From NCBI RefSeq assembly GCF_004217315.1, contig NZ_SGWR01000002.1:674414-738413 (forward strand): a stretch of 64,000 bases of DNA. The letters are read 5' to 3'. Shown piece by piece: positions 49,730 through 59,794 of the stretch (position 1 is the stretch's first letter; the number at the start of each line of letters is the position of its first letter). Source of the stretch: Corticibacter populi. Lineage in GTDB: Bacteria; Pseudomonadota; Gammaproteobacteria; Burkholderiales; Burkholderiaceae_C. A program made the translations under genes and the position numbers. The notes under the pieces are model-generated. The model did no database searches and was not told where the DNA came from. It saw only the letters and a list, made by a program, of their open reading frames with translations.

Positions 49730-50953
49730 TCATGGTGCCGCCACGGGCAGTAGCGCCGCATAAACGGCATCGCGCACATCCTGTGCGAATGCCCCCGACA
49801 TGCCTTCGATCGCCGTGTTGGTGAAGGCAAGCACCGCCAGGTCATGCACAGGATCGACAAACCAGCTGTGGCCATAGACGCCGCCCCACTGGATGGTTCC
49901 CTTCCCCTGCGGCGTGCCAGCCAGCGCCGGATCGACGAGCACCGACCATCCATAGCCGAAGCCCCAGCCCGGCCCCTGGGTCTGCGCCTGAACTCCGGCA
50001 TGGTCGCGCAACATCAGGGCCACCGTCTCGGGCTTCAGGAGCCGGGACATGGCGCCCGGCCGCAGGCTCAGCAGGAACTGCATGAAGTCCGGCGCCGTTC
50101 CGACCATCCCCGCGCCGCCGGACGGATAGGCGCCAGCGTCCCACACGCGATCCGGCGCGAAGCGGATGCGGCCCTCGCCGAACGGCACCTGCGCCTGTGG
50201 CGCCATCCGCTGCGGTTCTGCGCCGCCATCCTGGGCATCCTGGTAGGGCGTTGCCAGGCGGGCGCCATCAACCACGCGAAACCCCGTATCTGGCATGTGC
50301 AGCGGGCCGGTGACGTGCTGCCGCAGCAGCAGCGACAAGTCCGATCCGGTGGCCGCCTCCATCACGGCGCCCAGCACATCCAGCGCCACCGAATAGCGCC
50401 AACCCTGGCCTGGCGGGTAGGCCAATGGCACGCCGGCGATGCGGCGCAGGTTTTCCTCCAGCGTGATGCCGGCATCATCCAGTCCGTCGGAGATCCCAGC
50501 GCGGCGATAGGGGCCATCGGCCGGCTCCAGCAACCCGTAGCTCAGTCCCGCCGTGTGCGTGAGCAACTGATGGAGGGTGATCACCGGCATGCTGCCATCG
50601 GGCATCTGCGGCCGGAAATCCGGCAGCCACCGGGTCACCGGCGCCTGCAGATCAAGCCGGCCCTGCTCGACCAGCCGCAGCGCGGCGGCCGAGACCATCG
50701 GCTTGGTGACGGAGGACAGGCGGAAGATGGCGTCCTCACGCATCGGCCGGCGCTGCTCGCGGTCGGCCAGGCCGGCCGCGCGGCGGTAGACGACCTGCCC
50801 GCCGTGCGCGACCAGCACGACGGCGCCGACGATGCGTTGCTGGGCGATGGCCCGGTCGATGGCGGCATCGAGCGCAGCGAAGGATGGCGGCTGCGCATCG
50901 GCCAGCGGCACGGCAGCCGCCAGCGCGGCCGCCATCAGCAAAGGCTTGGACAT
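49730..50953 (-). CDS. Beta-lactamase-fold serine hydrolase (class C/EstB-like)
   Basis: Exported hydrolase of 407 residues. The signal peptide is MSKPLLMAAALAAAVPLADA. The SxxK motif is S81-V-T-K84 in FRLSSVTKPMVSAAALRLVEQGRLDL, the family's nucleophile and base. The Tyr motif is probably YSVALDVLGAVMEAATG, and the third motif is GHSWFVDP instead of KTG, which is common among esterases of family VIII (EstB) rather than true beta-lactamases. So the substrate is more likely an ester than a penicillin. It is divergent from a TetR regulator, its likely controller. Confidence 0.87.
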   Translation of the reverse strand: MSKPLLMAAALAAAVPLADAQPPSFAALDAAIDRAIAQQRIVGAVVLVAHGGQVVYRRAAGLADREQRRPMREDAIFRLSSVTKPMVSAAALRLVEQGRLDLQAPVTRWLPDFRPQMPDGSMPVITLHQLLTHTAGLSYGLLEPADGPYRRAGISDGLDDAGITLEENLRRIAGVPLAYPPGQGWRYSVALDVLGAVMEAATGSDLSLLLRQHVTGPLHMPDTGFRVVDGARLATPYQDAQDGGAEPQRMAPQAQVPFGEGRIRFAPDRVWDAGAYPSGGAGMVGTAPDFMQFLLSLRPGAMSRLLKPETVALMLRDHAGVQAQTQGPGWGFGYGWSVLVDPALAGTPQGKGTIQWGGVYGHSWFVDPVHDLAVLAFTNTAIEGMSGAFAQDVRDAVYAALLPVAAP

Positions 50954-51059
50954 GGTTTCGATCCGGTTGATGAGAACGAGGGATTGGGGAAAGAGCATCG
51001 GTAGAATAACCACAACGACCGTTCCACAAATCTACACCGGTTCCCACCAATTTTCAATA

Positions 51060-51710
51060 GTGATCGATGTGATAAATAAAAACAGCCAGCCACGCCGCCG
51101 TGGCCGGCCACCGAGTTTCGATCGCGGCACCGTGCTGGAGCGTGCCATGCTCGCGTTCTGGAAGCTGGGCTACGAAGGCGCGTCCATCGCCGACCTGACG
51201 GCGGCCATGGGCATCACCGCGCAAAGCCTGTATGCGGCCTTCGGCTCCAAATCCGCGCTGTATCACGAGGTCCTGGAGCACTATCAGCAGACCACCGGCG
51301 CCTTCTCGGCGCGCGCGCTGGAAGAGGAGCCCGGCGCCATCGCCGGCTTCGCGCGCCTGCTGCGGGAATCGGCCGCGCAATTCTGCCGGGCCGACCGGCC
51401 GCGGGGTTGCATGGTATCGACGGCGGTGCTGGCCTGCGCAGCCGAAAACCAGGAGCAGGTCCGCTACGCCGCGCAGCTGCGCGAAGCGGCCATCGCGGCA
51501 TTCAGGCACCGGATCGATCGCGCCATCGACACCGGCGAATTCAGGCCCACGACGGACAGTGCGGCGCTGGCGCGCTACCTGGGCGCCATCATCCAGGGCA
51601 TGTCCATCCAGGCGCAGGATGGCGCGACGGAACCGGAACTGCGGGGCATCGCCGAACGGGCCATCGAGACGTTGCGGCCATTCGCCGCCCCCATCGGTGG
51701 TTCGGCATGA
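51060..51710 (+). CDS. TetR/AcrR-family transcriptional regulator
   Basis: Repressor of about 216 residues. The N-terminal part RRRGRPPSFDRGTVLERAMLAFWKLGYEGASIADLTAAMGITAQSLYAAFGSKSALYHEVLEHY is a TetR DNA-binding domain. The C-terminal ligand-binding domain includes GCMVSTAVLACAAENQEQV, typical of the AcrR-like group near NemR. No ATG is available at the right place: start codons GTG at 51060 or 51069 fit best, and neither has a strong Shine-Dalgarno. It is divergent from the serine hydrolase gene with about 106 bp between them, suggesting shared autoregulation. Confidence 0.88.
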   Translation: MIDVINKNSQPRRRGRPPSFDRGTVLERAMLAFWKLGYEGASIADLTAAMGITAQSLYAAFGSKSALYHEVLEHYQQTTGAFSARALEEEPGAIAGFARLLRESAAQFCRADRPRGCMVSTAVLACAAENQEQVRYAAQLREAAIAAFRHRIDRAIDTGEFRPTTDSAALARYLGAIIQGMSIQAQDGATEPELRGIAERAIETLRPFAAPIGGSA

Positions 51711-51740
51711 GCACCTGTCGGAATAGCCCCGCTTGCCGGT

Positions 51741-52844
51741 TCAATCGAACAGATCGCCCGCCTTGCGCTCGGGCACGAGCAGCCCGAAGTGCCGATAGGC
51801 TGCCTGCGTGGCAATGCGCCCGCGCGGCGTGCGCTGCAGGAAACCCTGCTGGATCAGATAGGGCTCGATCACGTCCTCGATGGTGTCGCGCTCCTCGCCG
51901 ATGCTGGCCGCCACATTGTCCAGTCCCACCGGACCGCCATCAAAACGGTGCAGCACGGCTTCGAGCAGCTTGCGGTCCATCACATCGAAGCCCAACGGGT
52001 CCACATCCAGCATGGCCAGGGCCTTCTGCGCCATCTCCAGCGTGATGCGGCCGTTGCCCTTGACGTCGGCATAGTCGCGAATGCGGCGCAGCAGCCGGTT
52101 GGCAATGCGCGGCGTGCCGCGCGAACGGCGCGCCACTTCCAGGCTGGCCTCGGCATCGATGGGCACGGAGAGCAGGCCGGCGCTGCGGCTGACGATGCGC
52201 GCGAGCTCCTCGGCGGTGTAGAACTCCAGCCGCGCGACGATGCCGAAGCGGTCGCGCAGCGGGTTGGTCAGCATGCCCGCGCGCGTGGTGGCCCCGACCA
52301 GCGTGAAGGGCTGCAGATCCAGCTTGATCGAGCGCGCCGCCGGTCCTTCACCAATCATGATGTCGATCTGGTAGTCCTCCAGCGCCGGGTAGAGGATTTC
52401 CTCGACGACCGGCGAGAGGCGGTGGATCTCGTCGATGAACAGCACATCGCCCTGCTCCAGATTGGTCAGCAGCGCCGCCAGGTCGCGCGGTTTCTCCAGC
52501 ACCGGACCGCTGGTCTGGTGCAGGTGCACGCCCAGCTCGGCGGCGATGATGTGCGAGAGCGTGGTCTTGCCCAGGCCCGGCGGACCGAACAGCAGTACGT
52601 GGTCGAGCGCCTCGCGGCGCTTTCTGGCCGCCCCGATGAAGATCTCCAGCTGCTCGCGCGCCTTGGCCTGACCCACGTATTCCTGCAGCAGCTTGGGCCG
52701 CAGGGCGCGCTCGAGCGCCTCCTCGCGGCCGGAGACGGGCGCGGCACTGATCGCCGGGCTGCGGCCACCGCGGGCCGCGCCACCGGCGTCCGTGCGATCC
52801 GCGCCCGGAAGGTCGCTGGCCCAGCTGTCGGTCTGAATGCTCAT
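51741..52844 (-). CDS. ruvB: Holliday junction branch-migration helicase subunit RuvB
   Basis: AAA+ motor of 367 residues that drives branch migration with RuvA. Walker A is [18 protein letters not shown], Walker B is [25 protein letters not shown], sensor 1 is [19 protein letters not shown], and the arginine finger region and winged-helix C-terminus ([40 protein letters not shown]) follow. ATG at 52844 starts MSIQTDSW; the N-terminal about 35 residues are a variable linker. ruvA and ruvC are not nearby. rnpB lies on the opposite strand upstream. Confidence 0.96.
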   Translation of the reverse strand: MSIQTDSWASDLPGADRTDAGGAARGGRSPAISAAPVSGREEALERALRPKLLQEYVGQAKAREQLEIFIGAARKRREALDHVLLFGPPGLGKTTLSHIIAAELGVHLHQTSGPVLEKPRDLAALLTNLEQGDVLFIDEIHRLSPVVEEILYPALEDYQIDIMIGEGPAARSIKLDLQPFTLVGATTRAGMLTNPLRDRFGIVARLEFYTAEELARIVSRSAGLLSVPIDAEASLEVARRSRGTPRIANRLLRRIRDYADVKGNGRITLEMAQKALAMLDVDPLGFDVMDRKLLEAVLHRFDGGPVGLDNVAASIGEERDTIEDVIEPYLIQQGFLQRTPRGRIATQAAYRHFGLLVPERKAGDLFD

Positions 52845-52971
52845 AGGATTTGCCTGGAAAAGTCGTCTGCCCGCCATGCCCCCGGAGAAATCCGGACACC
52901 GCGGCAGGCGCTCGATTCTGCCACGGCACGAAATCCGGCCACGCCAGCGCACATCGCCGATAATACGCGCC

Positions 52972-53300
52972 GTGAAGCAGGCCAGACCGCCGCTGGTGCA
53001 AGCGTGGAAACACGGCACTGGAGGAACGTCCGGACTGCACAGGGCAGCGTAGCAGGTAACACCTGCCCACCGCGAGGTGAGGATCAGAGCAACAGAGACG
53101 AGTCGCCGGGCTTTCGGGCCTGGCGGGTGAAACGGGCAATCTCTACGCGCAGCAATACCAAATAGGCATGCGATGACCCGGCCCGGTGAGCATGCGGGTA
53201 GGTAGCACCGAGCCGTCCGGGCGACCGGCGGCCCAGATTAATGGTGGTCACATGGCCGGCAACGGCCATGCACAGAATCCGGCGTATCGGCCTGCTTCAC
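52972..53300 (+). ncRNA. rnpB: RNase P RNA (class A)
   Basis: Catalytic RNA that removes 5' leaders from pre-tRNAs. The P1 helix forms between GTGAAGCAGGCC at 52972 and GGCCTGCTTCAC ending at 53300. The conserved CR-I block GAGGAACGTCCGGACTGCA lies near 53020. CR-IV/V blocks include AGAGCAACAGAGACG-type P10/11 sequence and the ACAGAATCCGGCGTA segment near 53275, all hallmarks of bacterial RNase P RNA. A GATAAT -10-like box sits at 52959. The ends are estimated from helix P1; the true 3' end may extend some nucleotides further. Confidence 0.93.
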
Positions 53301-53379
53301 ACTTTTCTTCCCGGCACCTGATCAAAGCCCCTTCATGGGTGGCACAGGCGATCAGTGTCTCCCCGTCGCCAGCACTCCG

Positions 53380-54882
53380 TCACTTGCGGCTCTTGCCGCC
53401 GCCCATCAGGCCGCCGAGCACGCCGCGCAGCAGTTCTCGGCCGAGCCGGTTGGCCTGGGTGCGCACGGTGGACTTGACGACCGACTGCACCAGCCCGTCC
53501 TTCTTGCCACCGCGCGGGCCGGTGCTGCCGAACAGGAAGTCGTTGATCACGCCGCCGATACCCGTGGTCTGGCCGCTGGCGGCCTCGGCCTCCTGCACGC
53601 TGGCCTGGGCGCGCTGGGCCAGTATTTCATAGGCCGATTCACGGTCCACCGTCTTTTCATAGACGCCAGCCACCAGCGAGCCGGCGATGAGCTGCTGGCG
53701 CTGCGCCTCGGTGATGGGGCCGATCTGGCTGCCGGGCGGAATCACGAAGGCGCGCTCGGTGATGCCGGGCGTACCCTTGGCATCCAGAAAGCTCACCAGC
53801 GCTTCGCCCACGGCCAGTTCGGTGATGGCCTCCTCGATGTCCAGCCCCGGCTTGGGCCGCATGGTCTGCGCGGTGGCCTTGACGGCCTTCTGGTCGCGCG
53901 GCGTGAAGGCGCGCAGCGCATGCTGCACGCGGTTGCCCAGCTGCGCGAGCACGGTATCGGGAATATCGGTCGGGTTCTGGGTGACGAAGTACACGCCCAC
54001 GCCCTTGGAGCGGATCAGCCGCACCACCAGCTCGATGCGTTCGAGCAGGACCTTGGGCGCGTCGTTGAAGAGCAGGTGCGCCTCGTCGAAGAAGAACACC
54101 AGCTTGGGCTTGTCGAGGTCGCCCACCTCGGGCAGGTGCTCGAACAGTTCCGAGAGCATCCACAGCAGGAAGGTGGCATAGAGGCGCGGGGCGTTCATGA
54201 GCTGCTCGGCCGCCAGGATGTTGACGAGGCCCTGGCCCTTGGCATCGGTCTGCATGAAGTCGGCGATGTCCAGCATGGGCTCGCCGAAAAACCGGTCGGC
54301 GCCCTGCTCCTCGATCTGCAGCAGCGCGCGCTGGATCGCCCCGACGCTGGCGGCGCTGATGTTGCCATAGGTGGTGCGGTACTCGGCCGCCTTGTCCGCC
54401 ACGTGCTGGAGCATGGCGCGCAGGTCCTTGAGGTCGAGCAGCAGCATGCCCTGGTCGTCGGCCACCTTGAAGACGATGGAGAGAATGCCCGACTGCGTGT
54501 CGTTGAGGCCCAGCATGCGCGCCAGCAGCAGCGGCCCCATGTCGGAGATGGTGGCTCGCACCGGATGGCCGCTCTGGCCGAACACGTCCCACAAGGTGGT
54601 GGGCGCCGCCCAGGGCTCGGGCAGCGCAATGCCGCGCTGCTCCAGCGTGGCGGCGAGCTTGGCACCGATGCTGCCGGGCTGGCTGATGCCCGAGAGATCG
54701 CCCTTGACGTCGGCCAGGAAGACCGGCACGCCGATCTTCGAGAACTGCTCGGCCATGGCCTGCAGCGTGACGGTCTTGCCGGTGCCGGTGGCGCCGGTGA
54801 TCAGGCCATGGCGATTGGCCAGCGCCGGCAGCAGCAGGCATTCGGTCTGGGCATTCTTGGCGATCAGCAGGGGTTCAGGCAT
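53380..54882 (-). CDS. HerA-like / DUF853 family ATPase (YjgR-like)
   Basis: P-loop ATPase of 500 residues resembling E. coli YjgR and HerA helicases. Walker A is GATGTGKT at residues 30-37 and Walker B is [12 protein letters not shown] near 265. [46 protein letters not shown] is the conserved DUF853 core. The C-terminus is basic ([17 protein letters not shown]). The cellular role is unknown in most bacteria. The start [10 protein letters not shown] at 54882 matches the family; the frame continues further upstream without conservation. Confidence 0.9.
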   Translation of the reverse strand: MPEPLLIAKNAQTECLLLPALANRHGLITGATGTGKTVTLQAMAEQFSKIGVPVFLADVKGDLSGISQPGSIGAKLAATLEQRGIALPEPWAAPTTLWDVFGQSGHPVRATISDMGPLLLARMLGLNDTQSGILSIVFKVADDQGMLLLDLKDLRAMLQHVADKAAEYRTTYGNISAASVGAIQRALLQIEEQGADRFFGEPMLDIADFMQTDAKGQGLVNILAAEQLMNAPRLYATFLLWMLSELFEHLPEVGDLDKPKLVFFFDEAHLLFNDAPKVLLERIELVVRLIRSKGVGVYFVTQNPTDIPDTVLAQLGNRVQHALRAFTPRDQKAVKATAQTMRPKPGLDIEEAITELAVGEALVSFLDAKGTPGITERAFVIPPGSQIGPITEAQRQQLIAGSLVAGVYEKTVDRESAYEILAQRAQASVQEAEAASGQTTGIGGVINDFLFGSTGPRGGKKDGLVQSVVKSTVRTQANRLGRELLRGVLGGLMGGGKSRK

Positions 54883-55066
54883 GGTTGCTCCGGAGTTGGG
54901 CGGGTAAAAGTAAAATGGCGTCTTTCGTCGACCGACAGAACCAGACAATTCAACAGGACTTGCGCAAACGGGGGTGCGCCGACGACACCCCATGGGGCAT
55001 GGCATCGCGCCTGCACCCGCGTTGCGCAAGCCGTATTCAAACCATCGAGGACTGGCAGGCACTACT

Positions 55067-55786
55067 ATGGCAGGGCACAGCAAATGGGCGAACATCCAGC
55101 ATCGCAAGGGCCGGCAGGATGAGAAGCGCGGCCGCATCTGGACACGCTTGATACGCGAGATTATCGTCGCGGCGCGCGCCGGCGGGGGCGACCCGGCGGC
55201 CAATCCGCGCCTGCGCCTGGCCGTCGACAAGGCCAAGGCCGCCAACATGCCGGCCGACAACATCAAGCGCAACATCGACAAGGCCACCGGCAACCTCGAG
55301 GGCGTGAGCTACGAGGAAATCCGCTACGAGGGCTACGGCATCGGCGGCGCGGCCATCATCGTCGACACCATGACGGACAACCGCCAGCGCACCGTTGCCG
55401 AAGTGCGCCACGCCTTCAGCAAGTGGGGCGGCAACATGGGCACCGAAGGCTCGGTGGCCTTCCAGTTCCAGCGCGTGGGCCAGTTCATCTTCGCGCCCGG
55501 TACCGACGAGGACAAAGTCATGGAAGTCGCGCTCGAAGCCGGTGCCGACGATGTCATCGCCGACGATGATGGCGCCGTCGAGGTGCTGACCTCGCCGGCC
55601 GACTTCGAGGCCGTGCAAGCAGCGCTGGAGGCCGCCGGCCTCCACGCCGAGGTGGCCGAAGTCACCATGCGTGCCGACAACACCATCAGCCTCGAGGGCG
55701 ATGACGCCGAACGCATGCAGAAATTGCTGGACGTGATCGAAGACCTCGATGACGTGCAAGAGGTCTACCACAACGCCGAGCTGTAA
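55067..55786 (+). CDS. yebC: YebC/PmpR-family regulatory protein
   Basis: A 239-residue protein ([37 protein letters not shown]) of the YebC/TACO1 family. Members act as transcription regulators or aid translation through proline-rich stretches, reported variously. Family blocks are [39 protein letters not shown] and [21 protein letters not shown] at 55067 is chosen by the invariant MAGHSKW start. It heads the yebC-purD-hemF run and is 59 bp upstream of purD. Confidence 0.95.
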   Translation: MAGHSKWANIQHRKGRQDEKRGRIWTRLIREIIVAARAGGGDPAANPRLRLAVDKAKAANMPADNIKRNIDKATGNLEGVSYEEIRYEGYGIGGAAIIVDTMTDNRQRTVAEVRHAFSKWGGNMGTEGSVAFQFQRVGQFIFAPGTDEDKVMEVALEAGADDVIADDDGAVEVLTSPADFEAVQAALEAAGLHAEVAEVTMRADNTISLEGDDAERMQKLLDVIEDLDDVQEVYHNAEL

Positions 55787-55845
55787 GAGAGCAGCATGCC
55801 ATCGGCCCGCACCACGCAGACACAGAACAACTCCGAACCCTTGCT

Positions 55846-57126
55846 ATGAAAACCCTTGTGATTGGTGGCGGCGGCCGTGAACACGCGCTGGCCTGGAAAC
55901 TGGCGCAATCGCCCCGCGTCACCCAGTTGTTCGTCGCCCCCGGCAATGGCGGCACGGCCCTGAATCCACGCTTTCAGAGCCTGCCCATCACCGATGTCGA
56001 GGAACTGGCCGACTGGGCCGTGCAGGAGAAGATCGCCCTGACGGTGGTTGGCCCCGAGGCGCCGCTGGCCGCCGGAGTGGTCGACGCCTTCCGCGCCCGC
56101 GGGCTGCGCATCTTCGGGCCCACCCGCGCCGCCGCGCAACTCGAGAGCTCCAAGGCCTTTTCCAAGGCCTTCATGCAGCGCCACGGCATCCCCACCGCCG
56201 CGTTCGAGACCTTCACCGACCCGGTCGCCGCCAAGGCTTTCATCCACAAGCTGGGCGCGCCCATCGTCGTCAAGGCCGATGGCCTGGCCGCCGGCAAGGG
56301 CGTGGTGGTGGCCGAAACCGTCGAGCAGGCCTGCGAGGCTGTCGACGACATGCTGCTGGACAACCGCTATGGCGCCACGCACAACGCCGGTGAAGCGCGC
56401 GTGGTGATCGAGGAATTCCTCGCCGGCGAGGAAGCGAGCTTCATCGTGCTCTCCGACGGCAAGAACGTGCTCGCACTGGCCACCAGCCAGGACCACAAGC
56501 GCCTGCTCGATGGCGACCAGGGGCCCAACACCGGCGGCATGGGCGCCTATTCGCCCGCGCCGGTGGTCACTGCCGACGTGCATGCCCGCGCCATGCGCGA
56601 GATCATCCTGCCCACGGTGCGCGGCATGGAACGCGACGGCATTCCCTACACCGGCTTTCTGTACGCCGGTCTGATGATCGACGCCAAGGGCCAACCCAAG
56701 ACGCTGGAATTCAACTGCCGCATGGGCGATCCGGAGACACAGCCGATCCTCATGCGCCTCAAGAGCGACCTGTATGAAGTGCTGGGCGCCGCCATCGACG
56801 GCCGGCTCGACGAAGTCGAGCTGGAATGGGACCGGCGCGTCGCACTCGGTGTGGTGATGGCCGCGCACGGCTATCCGGAACACCCGCGCAAGGGCGATGC
56901 CATCACCGGCATCCCGCCCGAGGCGGATGACGCCGTGGTGTTCCACGCCGGCACCTCGCTCGATGGCGAGACGCTCAAGACCAGCGGCGGGCGCGTGCTG
57001 TGCGTGACCGCGCTGGGCGACAACGTGCGGCTGGCCCAGCAGCGCGCCTATGAAGTGGCCAGCCGGGTGCACTTCGATGGCGAGCAGTACCGCAAGGACA
57101 TCGGCCACCGCGCCGTCAAGGCCTGA
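55846..57126 (+). CDS. purD: Phosphoribosylamine-glycine ligase
   Basis: GAR synthetase, second step of purine biosynthesis, 426 residues. The N-terminal MKTLVIGGGGREHALAWKLAQSPRV is the family start. The ATP-grasp core includes GAPIVVKADGLAAGKGVVVAETVEQAC, VVIEEFLAGEEASFIVLSDG, GPNTGGMGAYSPAPVV and LEFNCRMGDPETQPIL. The C-terminal part ends in RVHFDGEQYRKDIGHRAVKA. It lies 3 bp before the hemF start. Confidence 0.97.
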   Translation: MKTLVIGGGGREHALAWKLAQSPRVTQLFVAPGNGGTALNPRFQSLPITDVEELADWAVQEKIALTVVGPEAPLAAGVVDAFRARGLRIFGPTRAAAQLESSKAFSKAFMQRHGIPTAAFETFTDPVAAKAFIHKLGAPIVVKADGLAAGKGVVVAETVEQACEAVDDMLLDNRYGATHNAGEARVVIEEFLAGEEASFIVLSDGKNVLALATSQDHKRLLDGDQGPNTGGMGAYSPAPVVTADVHARAMREIILPTVRGMERDGIPYTGFLYAGLMIDAKGQPKTLEFNCRMGDPETQPILMRLKSDLYEVLGAAIDGRLDEVELEWDRRVALGVVMAAHGYPEHPRKGDAITGIPPEADDAVVFHAGTSLDGETLKTSGGRVLCVTALGDNVRLAQQRAYEVASRVHFDGEQYRKDIGHRAVKA

Positions 57127-57129
57127 CGC

Positions 57130-58128
57130 ATGACATCCAGCAGCATTCCAGACCTCGGCGCGCACACGCAGGCCGCAGCCGATGCGGGCACCGGGGCCCA
57201 GCTCGCGGCCGTGCGCAACTACCTGCTGGGCCTGCAGCAATCGATCATCGACGCGCTCGAAGCCATCGAACGGGAAGCCGGCAGCGGCAAACGCTTCGTG
57301 CGCGACGCCTGGCGCAAGGAGGCTGGCCAAGCCCTGCAGGGCGACGGCATCACCCGCATCATCGAGGATGGCACGGTGTTCGAGCGCGCCGGCTGCGGCT
57401 TCTCGCACGTGCGCGGCCCGGCGCTGCCGCCCTCGGCCACCCAGCACCGGCCGGAACTCGCCGGCGCGCCCTTCGAGGCCATGGGCGTCTCGCTGGTGTT
57501 CCATCCGCGCAATCCCCATGTGCCCACCGTGCACATGAACGTGCGCATGATCAGCGCCCGGCCGGCTCAGCCCGCCGGCGGCGCCGCCGTGCAGTGGTTC
57601 GGCGGCGGCATGGACCTGACGCCATACTATGGCTTCGAGGAAGACGCCCGGCACTTCCACCAGGTCTGCCAGAGCAGCCTGCAGCCTTTCGGCGCCGACA
57701 AGTACCCGCGTTTCAAGCAATGGTGCGACGAGTACTTCCACCTCAAGCACCGTCAGGAGCAGCGCGGCATCGGCGGCATCTTCTACGATGATTTCTCCGA
57801 GCTGGGCTTTGGCGGCGGCTTTGCCATGATGCAGTCGGTCGGCGACCACTTCCTCCAGGCCTACCTGCCCATCGTCGCGCGCCGCAAAGACCAGCCGTGG
57901 GGCGAGCGCGAGCGCGAGTTTCAGCGCTACCGGCGCGGCCGCTACGTGGAGTTCAATCTGGTGTTCGACCGCGGCACGCACTTCGGCCTGCAATCGGGCG
58001 GCCGCACCGAATCCATCCTGCTCTCGATGCCTCCCCATGCCAGTTGGGCCTACCAGCGCCAGGACCCGCCCGGCTCGCCCGAGGCCGAACTGACCGAAAA
58101 ATTCCTGGTCCGGCGCGACTGGCTCTGA
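57130..58128 (+). CDS. hemF: Oxygen-dependent coproporphyrinogen III oxidase
   Basis: Aerobic haem biosynthesis enzyme, 332 residues. Conserved blocks are [79 protein letters not shown] and [35 protein letters not shown]. The first about 35 residues are variable; ATG at 57130, 3 bp after the purD stop, is taken as the start. In relatives nadD follows hemF; here rsfS follows instead. Confidence 0.95.
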   Translation: MTSSSIPDLGAHTQAAADAGTGAQLAAVRNYLLGLQQSIIDALEAIEREAGSGKRFVRDAWRKEAGQALQGDGITRIIEDGTVFERAGCGFSHVRGPALPPSATQHRPELAGAPFEAMGVSLVFHPRNPHVPTVHMNVRMISARPAQPAGGAAVQWFGGGMDLTPYYGFEEDARHFHQVCQSSLQPFGADKYPRFKQWCDEYFHLKHRQEQRGIGGIFYDDFSELGFGGGFAMMQSVGDHFLQAYLPIVARRKDQPWGEREREFQRYRRGRYVEFNLVFDRGTHFGLQSGGRTESILLSMPPHASWAYQRQDPPGSPEAELTEKFLVRRDWL

Positions 58129-58321
58129 AAAACTGATCAAAGGCACCGAGAAAGCCACGCCCAACGCCATCCCCGCCGCTCCAGCAACCATCAAACTTGG
58201 CAAGCATCCTGAGGCTGGTTAAGATGCGGCGCGGGCCATTCAGGCCCGGATGCCGCACCCCATTGCCCTCTTGCCCCATCTCCCCGCCTCCCCCACCGAC
58301 CACCATAGCAGCCACCAGCGA

Positions 58322-59095
58322 ATGACCACCCTCAGCGATACCGCCGCCAAGCGCCAACTGTCCCAACTGCAAAAAGCCATCATCGACGGTCTGGAAGACA
58401 TCAAGGCCCAGAACATCGCGGCGTTCGACACCACCCACCTCTCGCCGCTGTTCGAACGCGTCATCGTGGCCTCGGCCACCTCCTCGCGCCAGACCAAGGC
58501 GCTGGCCGCCAGCGTGCGCGACAAGCTGCGCGAGGCCGGCTTCGACAAGCCCCGCACCGAAGGCGAGGAAAACGGCGAGTGGATCATCGTCGACTGCGGC
58601 CCTGCCGTGGTGCATATCATGCAGCCGGGTATCCGCGACTATTACCGCATCGAGGAAATCTGGGGCGAGAAGCCGGTCAAGGCCAGCGCGGCGACCAAGA
58701 AGGCCGCGTCACGCACCGCCGATGCGGCCGCCCCAAAGCCGAAGCAGCCGAAGAAGGCGGCTCCCGCCAAGGCCGCTGACACCGAAACCGAAGCCCCCAC
58801 AGCCAAGGCTGCCAGGACCAAGCCCAAAACCGCCGTGAAAAAGACTGCGGTCAAGTCACCCCCCCGGGCCACGACGAAAACCGCCGCCAAAAACACGACC
58901 AAGGCAGCTGCCAAAACCGCAGCCAAAACCGGCAACAAGCCTGCCGCCAGAAAGACGGCCGTGAAGAAGAGCACCGCCAAGCCGGCAGCAGCCAAGACGT
59001 CCGCCCGAACAGCAACCAGGAAACCGAAGGCGACGGCCAAAACCGCCACCCAAGGCGCGGCCCGCAAGACCCGCACCACCCCCTCGGCAGACTGA
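58322..59095 (+). CDS. rsfS: Ribosomal silencing factor RsfS with a histone-H1-like tail
   Basis: RsfS binds ribosomal protein uL14 and blocks subunit joining in starvation. The N-terminal domain (about 1-115) is standard: KAIIDGLEDIKAQNIAAFDTTHLSPLFERVIVASATSSRQTKALAASVRDKLREAGF ... WIIVDCGPAVVHIMQPGIRDYYRIEEIWGEKPV. Family proteins usually stop soon after that point. Here about 140 more residues of Lys/Ala/Thr-rich sequence follow, built of KTAAK-, KKTAV- and PAAAK-type repeats like bacterial histone-H1-like proteins. The tail is probably disordered and binds nucleic acid (inference). The start is ATG at 58322; an in-frame ATG at 58250 is less likely. Confidence 0.93.
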   Translation: MTTLSDTAAKRQLSQLQKAIIDGLEDIKAQNIAAFDTTHLSPLFERVIVASATSSRQTKALAASVRDKLREAGFDKPRTEGEENGEWIIVDCGPAVVHIMQPGIRDYYRIEEIWGEKPVKASAATKKAASRTADAAAPKPKQPKKAAPAKAADTETEAPTAKAARTKPKTAVKKTAVKSPPRATTKTAAKNTTKAAAKTAAKTGNKPAARKTAVKKSTAKPAAAKTSARTATRKPKATAKTATQGAARKTRTTPSAD

Positions 59096-59163
59096 CGCCT
59101 GTCAGGGCCACGGGCCGCGCAGCCTGGCTGATCCACGACCCGCCACAATCTGCCGCGAATGGA

Positions 59164-59775
59164 TCAAGTGCCGGGGCGGCCGCTCAAAGCCCCACGGCTC
59201 CACGCCCTGGTGGGGGCAAATGCCGTCTGCTCACCGGCATCGCCCGCCAACGGCGCTGCATCGTTCCCGACATCTCCTGCTGGGGCGTCCGCCTCGTCAG
59301 CGGACGCTTCGTCCTGGGGCGGCACTGGCGGCGGCAGGCCCAGGTCCCAGGTCACCGCGGACGGATCGACCATGCGCCGGCTGCCTATCCAGACCACGTT
59401 CTGCACCTCGATGCCTTGCTGGCCGGCCGCCAGCACCAGATGATCCTCGACCTCGGCCTGCCGCTCGGCACTGTGCTCGAGCGACTTGTCGAGCCGCACC
59501 AGCACGATCACCCGGTTGCCCGCATCGCCCTGCATCACCACATGCGACTTGTACTGGCCGGAGAGCACGCCGGCACGGATCATCGCCTCGCCCAGCAAGG
59601 CCCGCACCTGCTCCTGGCGCTCGCGGCTGCGTTGCCCCAGCTGCGGGCCGCCTCTCTCGCGATGGGGCACGATCTGGCCATTGCGATCGATGTAGGCGGC
59701 GGGTTGCACGGCCTGGTCCTGCCGGCCGCTCAGCCAGGCCTGCAGCTTGTCCGAAAGGCTTCTTTTCCAGATCAT
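59164..59775 (-). CDS. Conserved-looking protein of unknown function
   Basis: A 203-residue cytosolic protein: MIWKRSLSDKLQAWLSGRQDQAVQPAAYIDRNGQIVPHRERGGPQLGQRSRERQEQVRALLGEAMIRAGVLSGQYKSHVV. The middle part (about 90-145, RVIVLVRLDKSLEHSAERQAEVEDHLVLAAGQQGIEVQNVVWIG) looks like a folded alpha/beta domain, and the C-terminus is Asp/Ala/Pro-rich. No signal peptide or membrane helix. I do not recognise the family. It is followed on the same strand by nothing else, and the cNMP-binding protein lies just upstream (20 bp), so the two may form an operon. Confidence 0.75.
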   Translation of the reverse strand: MIWKRSLSDKLQAWLSGRQDQAVQPAAYIDRNGQIVPHRERGGPQLGQRSRERQEQVRALLGEAMIRAGVLSGQYKSHVVMQGDAGNRVIVLVRLDKSLEHSAERQAEVEDHLVLAAGQQGIEVQNVVWIGSRRMVDPSAVTWDLGLPPPVPPQDEASADEADAPAGDVGNDAAPLAGDAGEQTAFAPTRAWSRGALSGRPGT

Positions 59776-59794
59776 GGTTGGCGGCCCGGCATCA

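Noticed and set aside
49730-50953. Antibiotic-resistance beta-lactamase
   Set aside because: It has the SxxK motif, but the third motif is not KTG and the sequence is closer to esterases of the EstB type; resistance is not supported.
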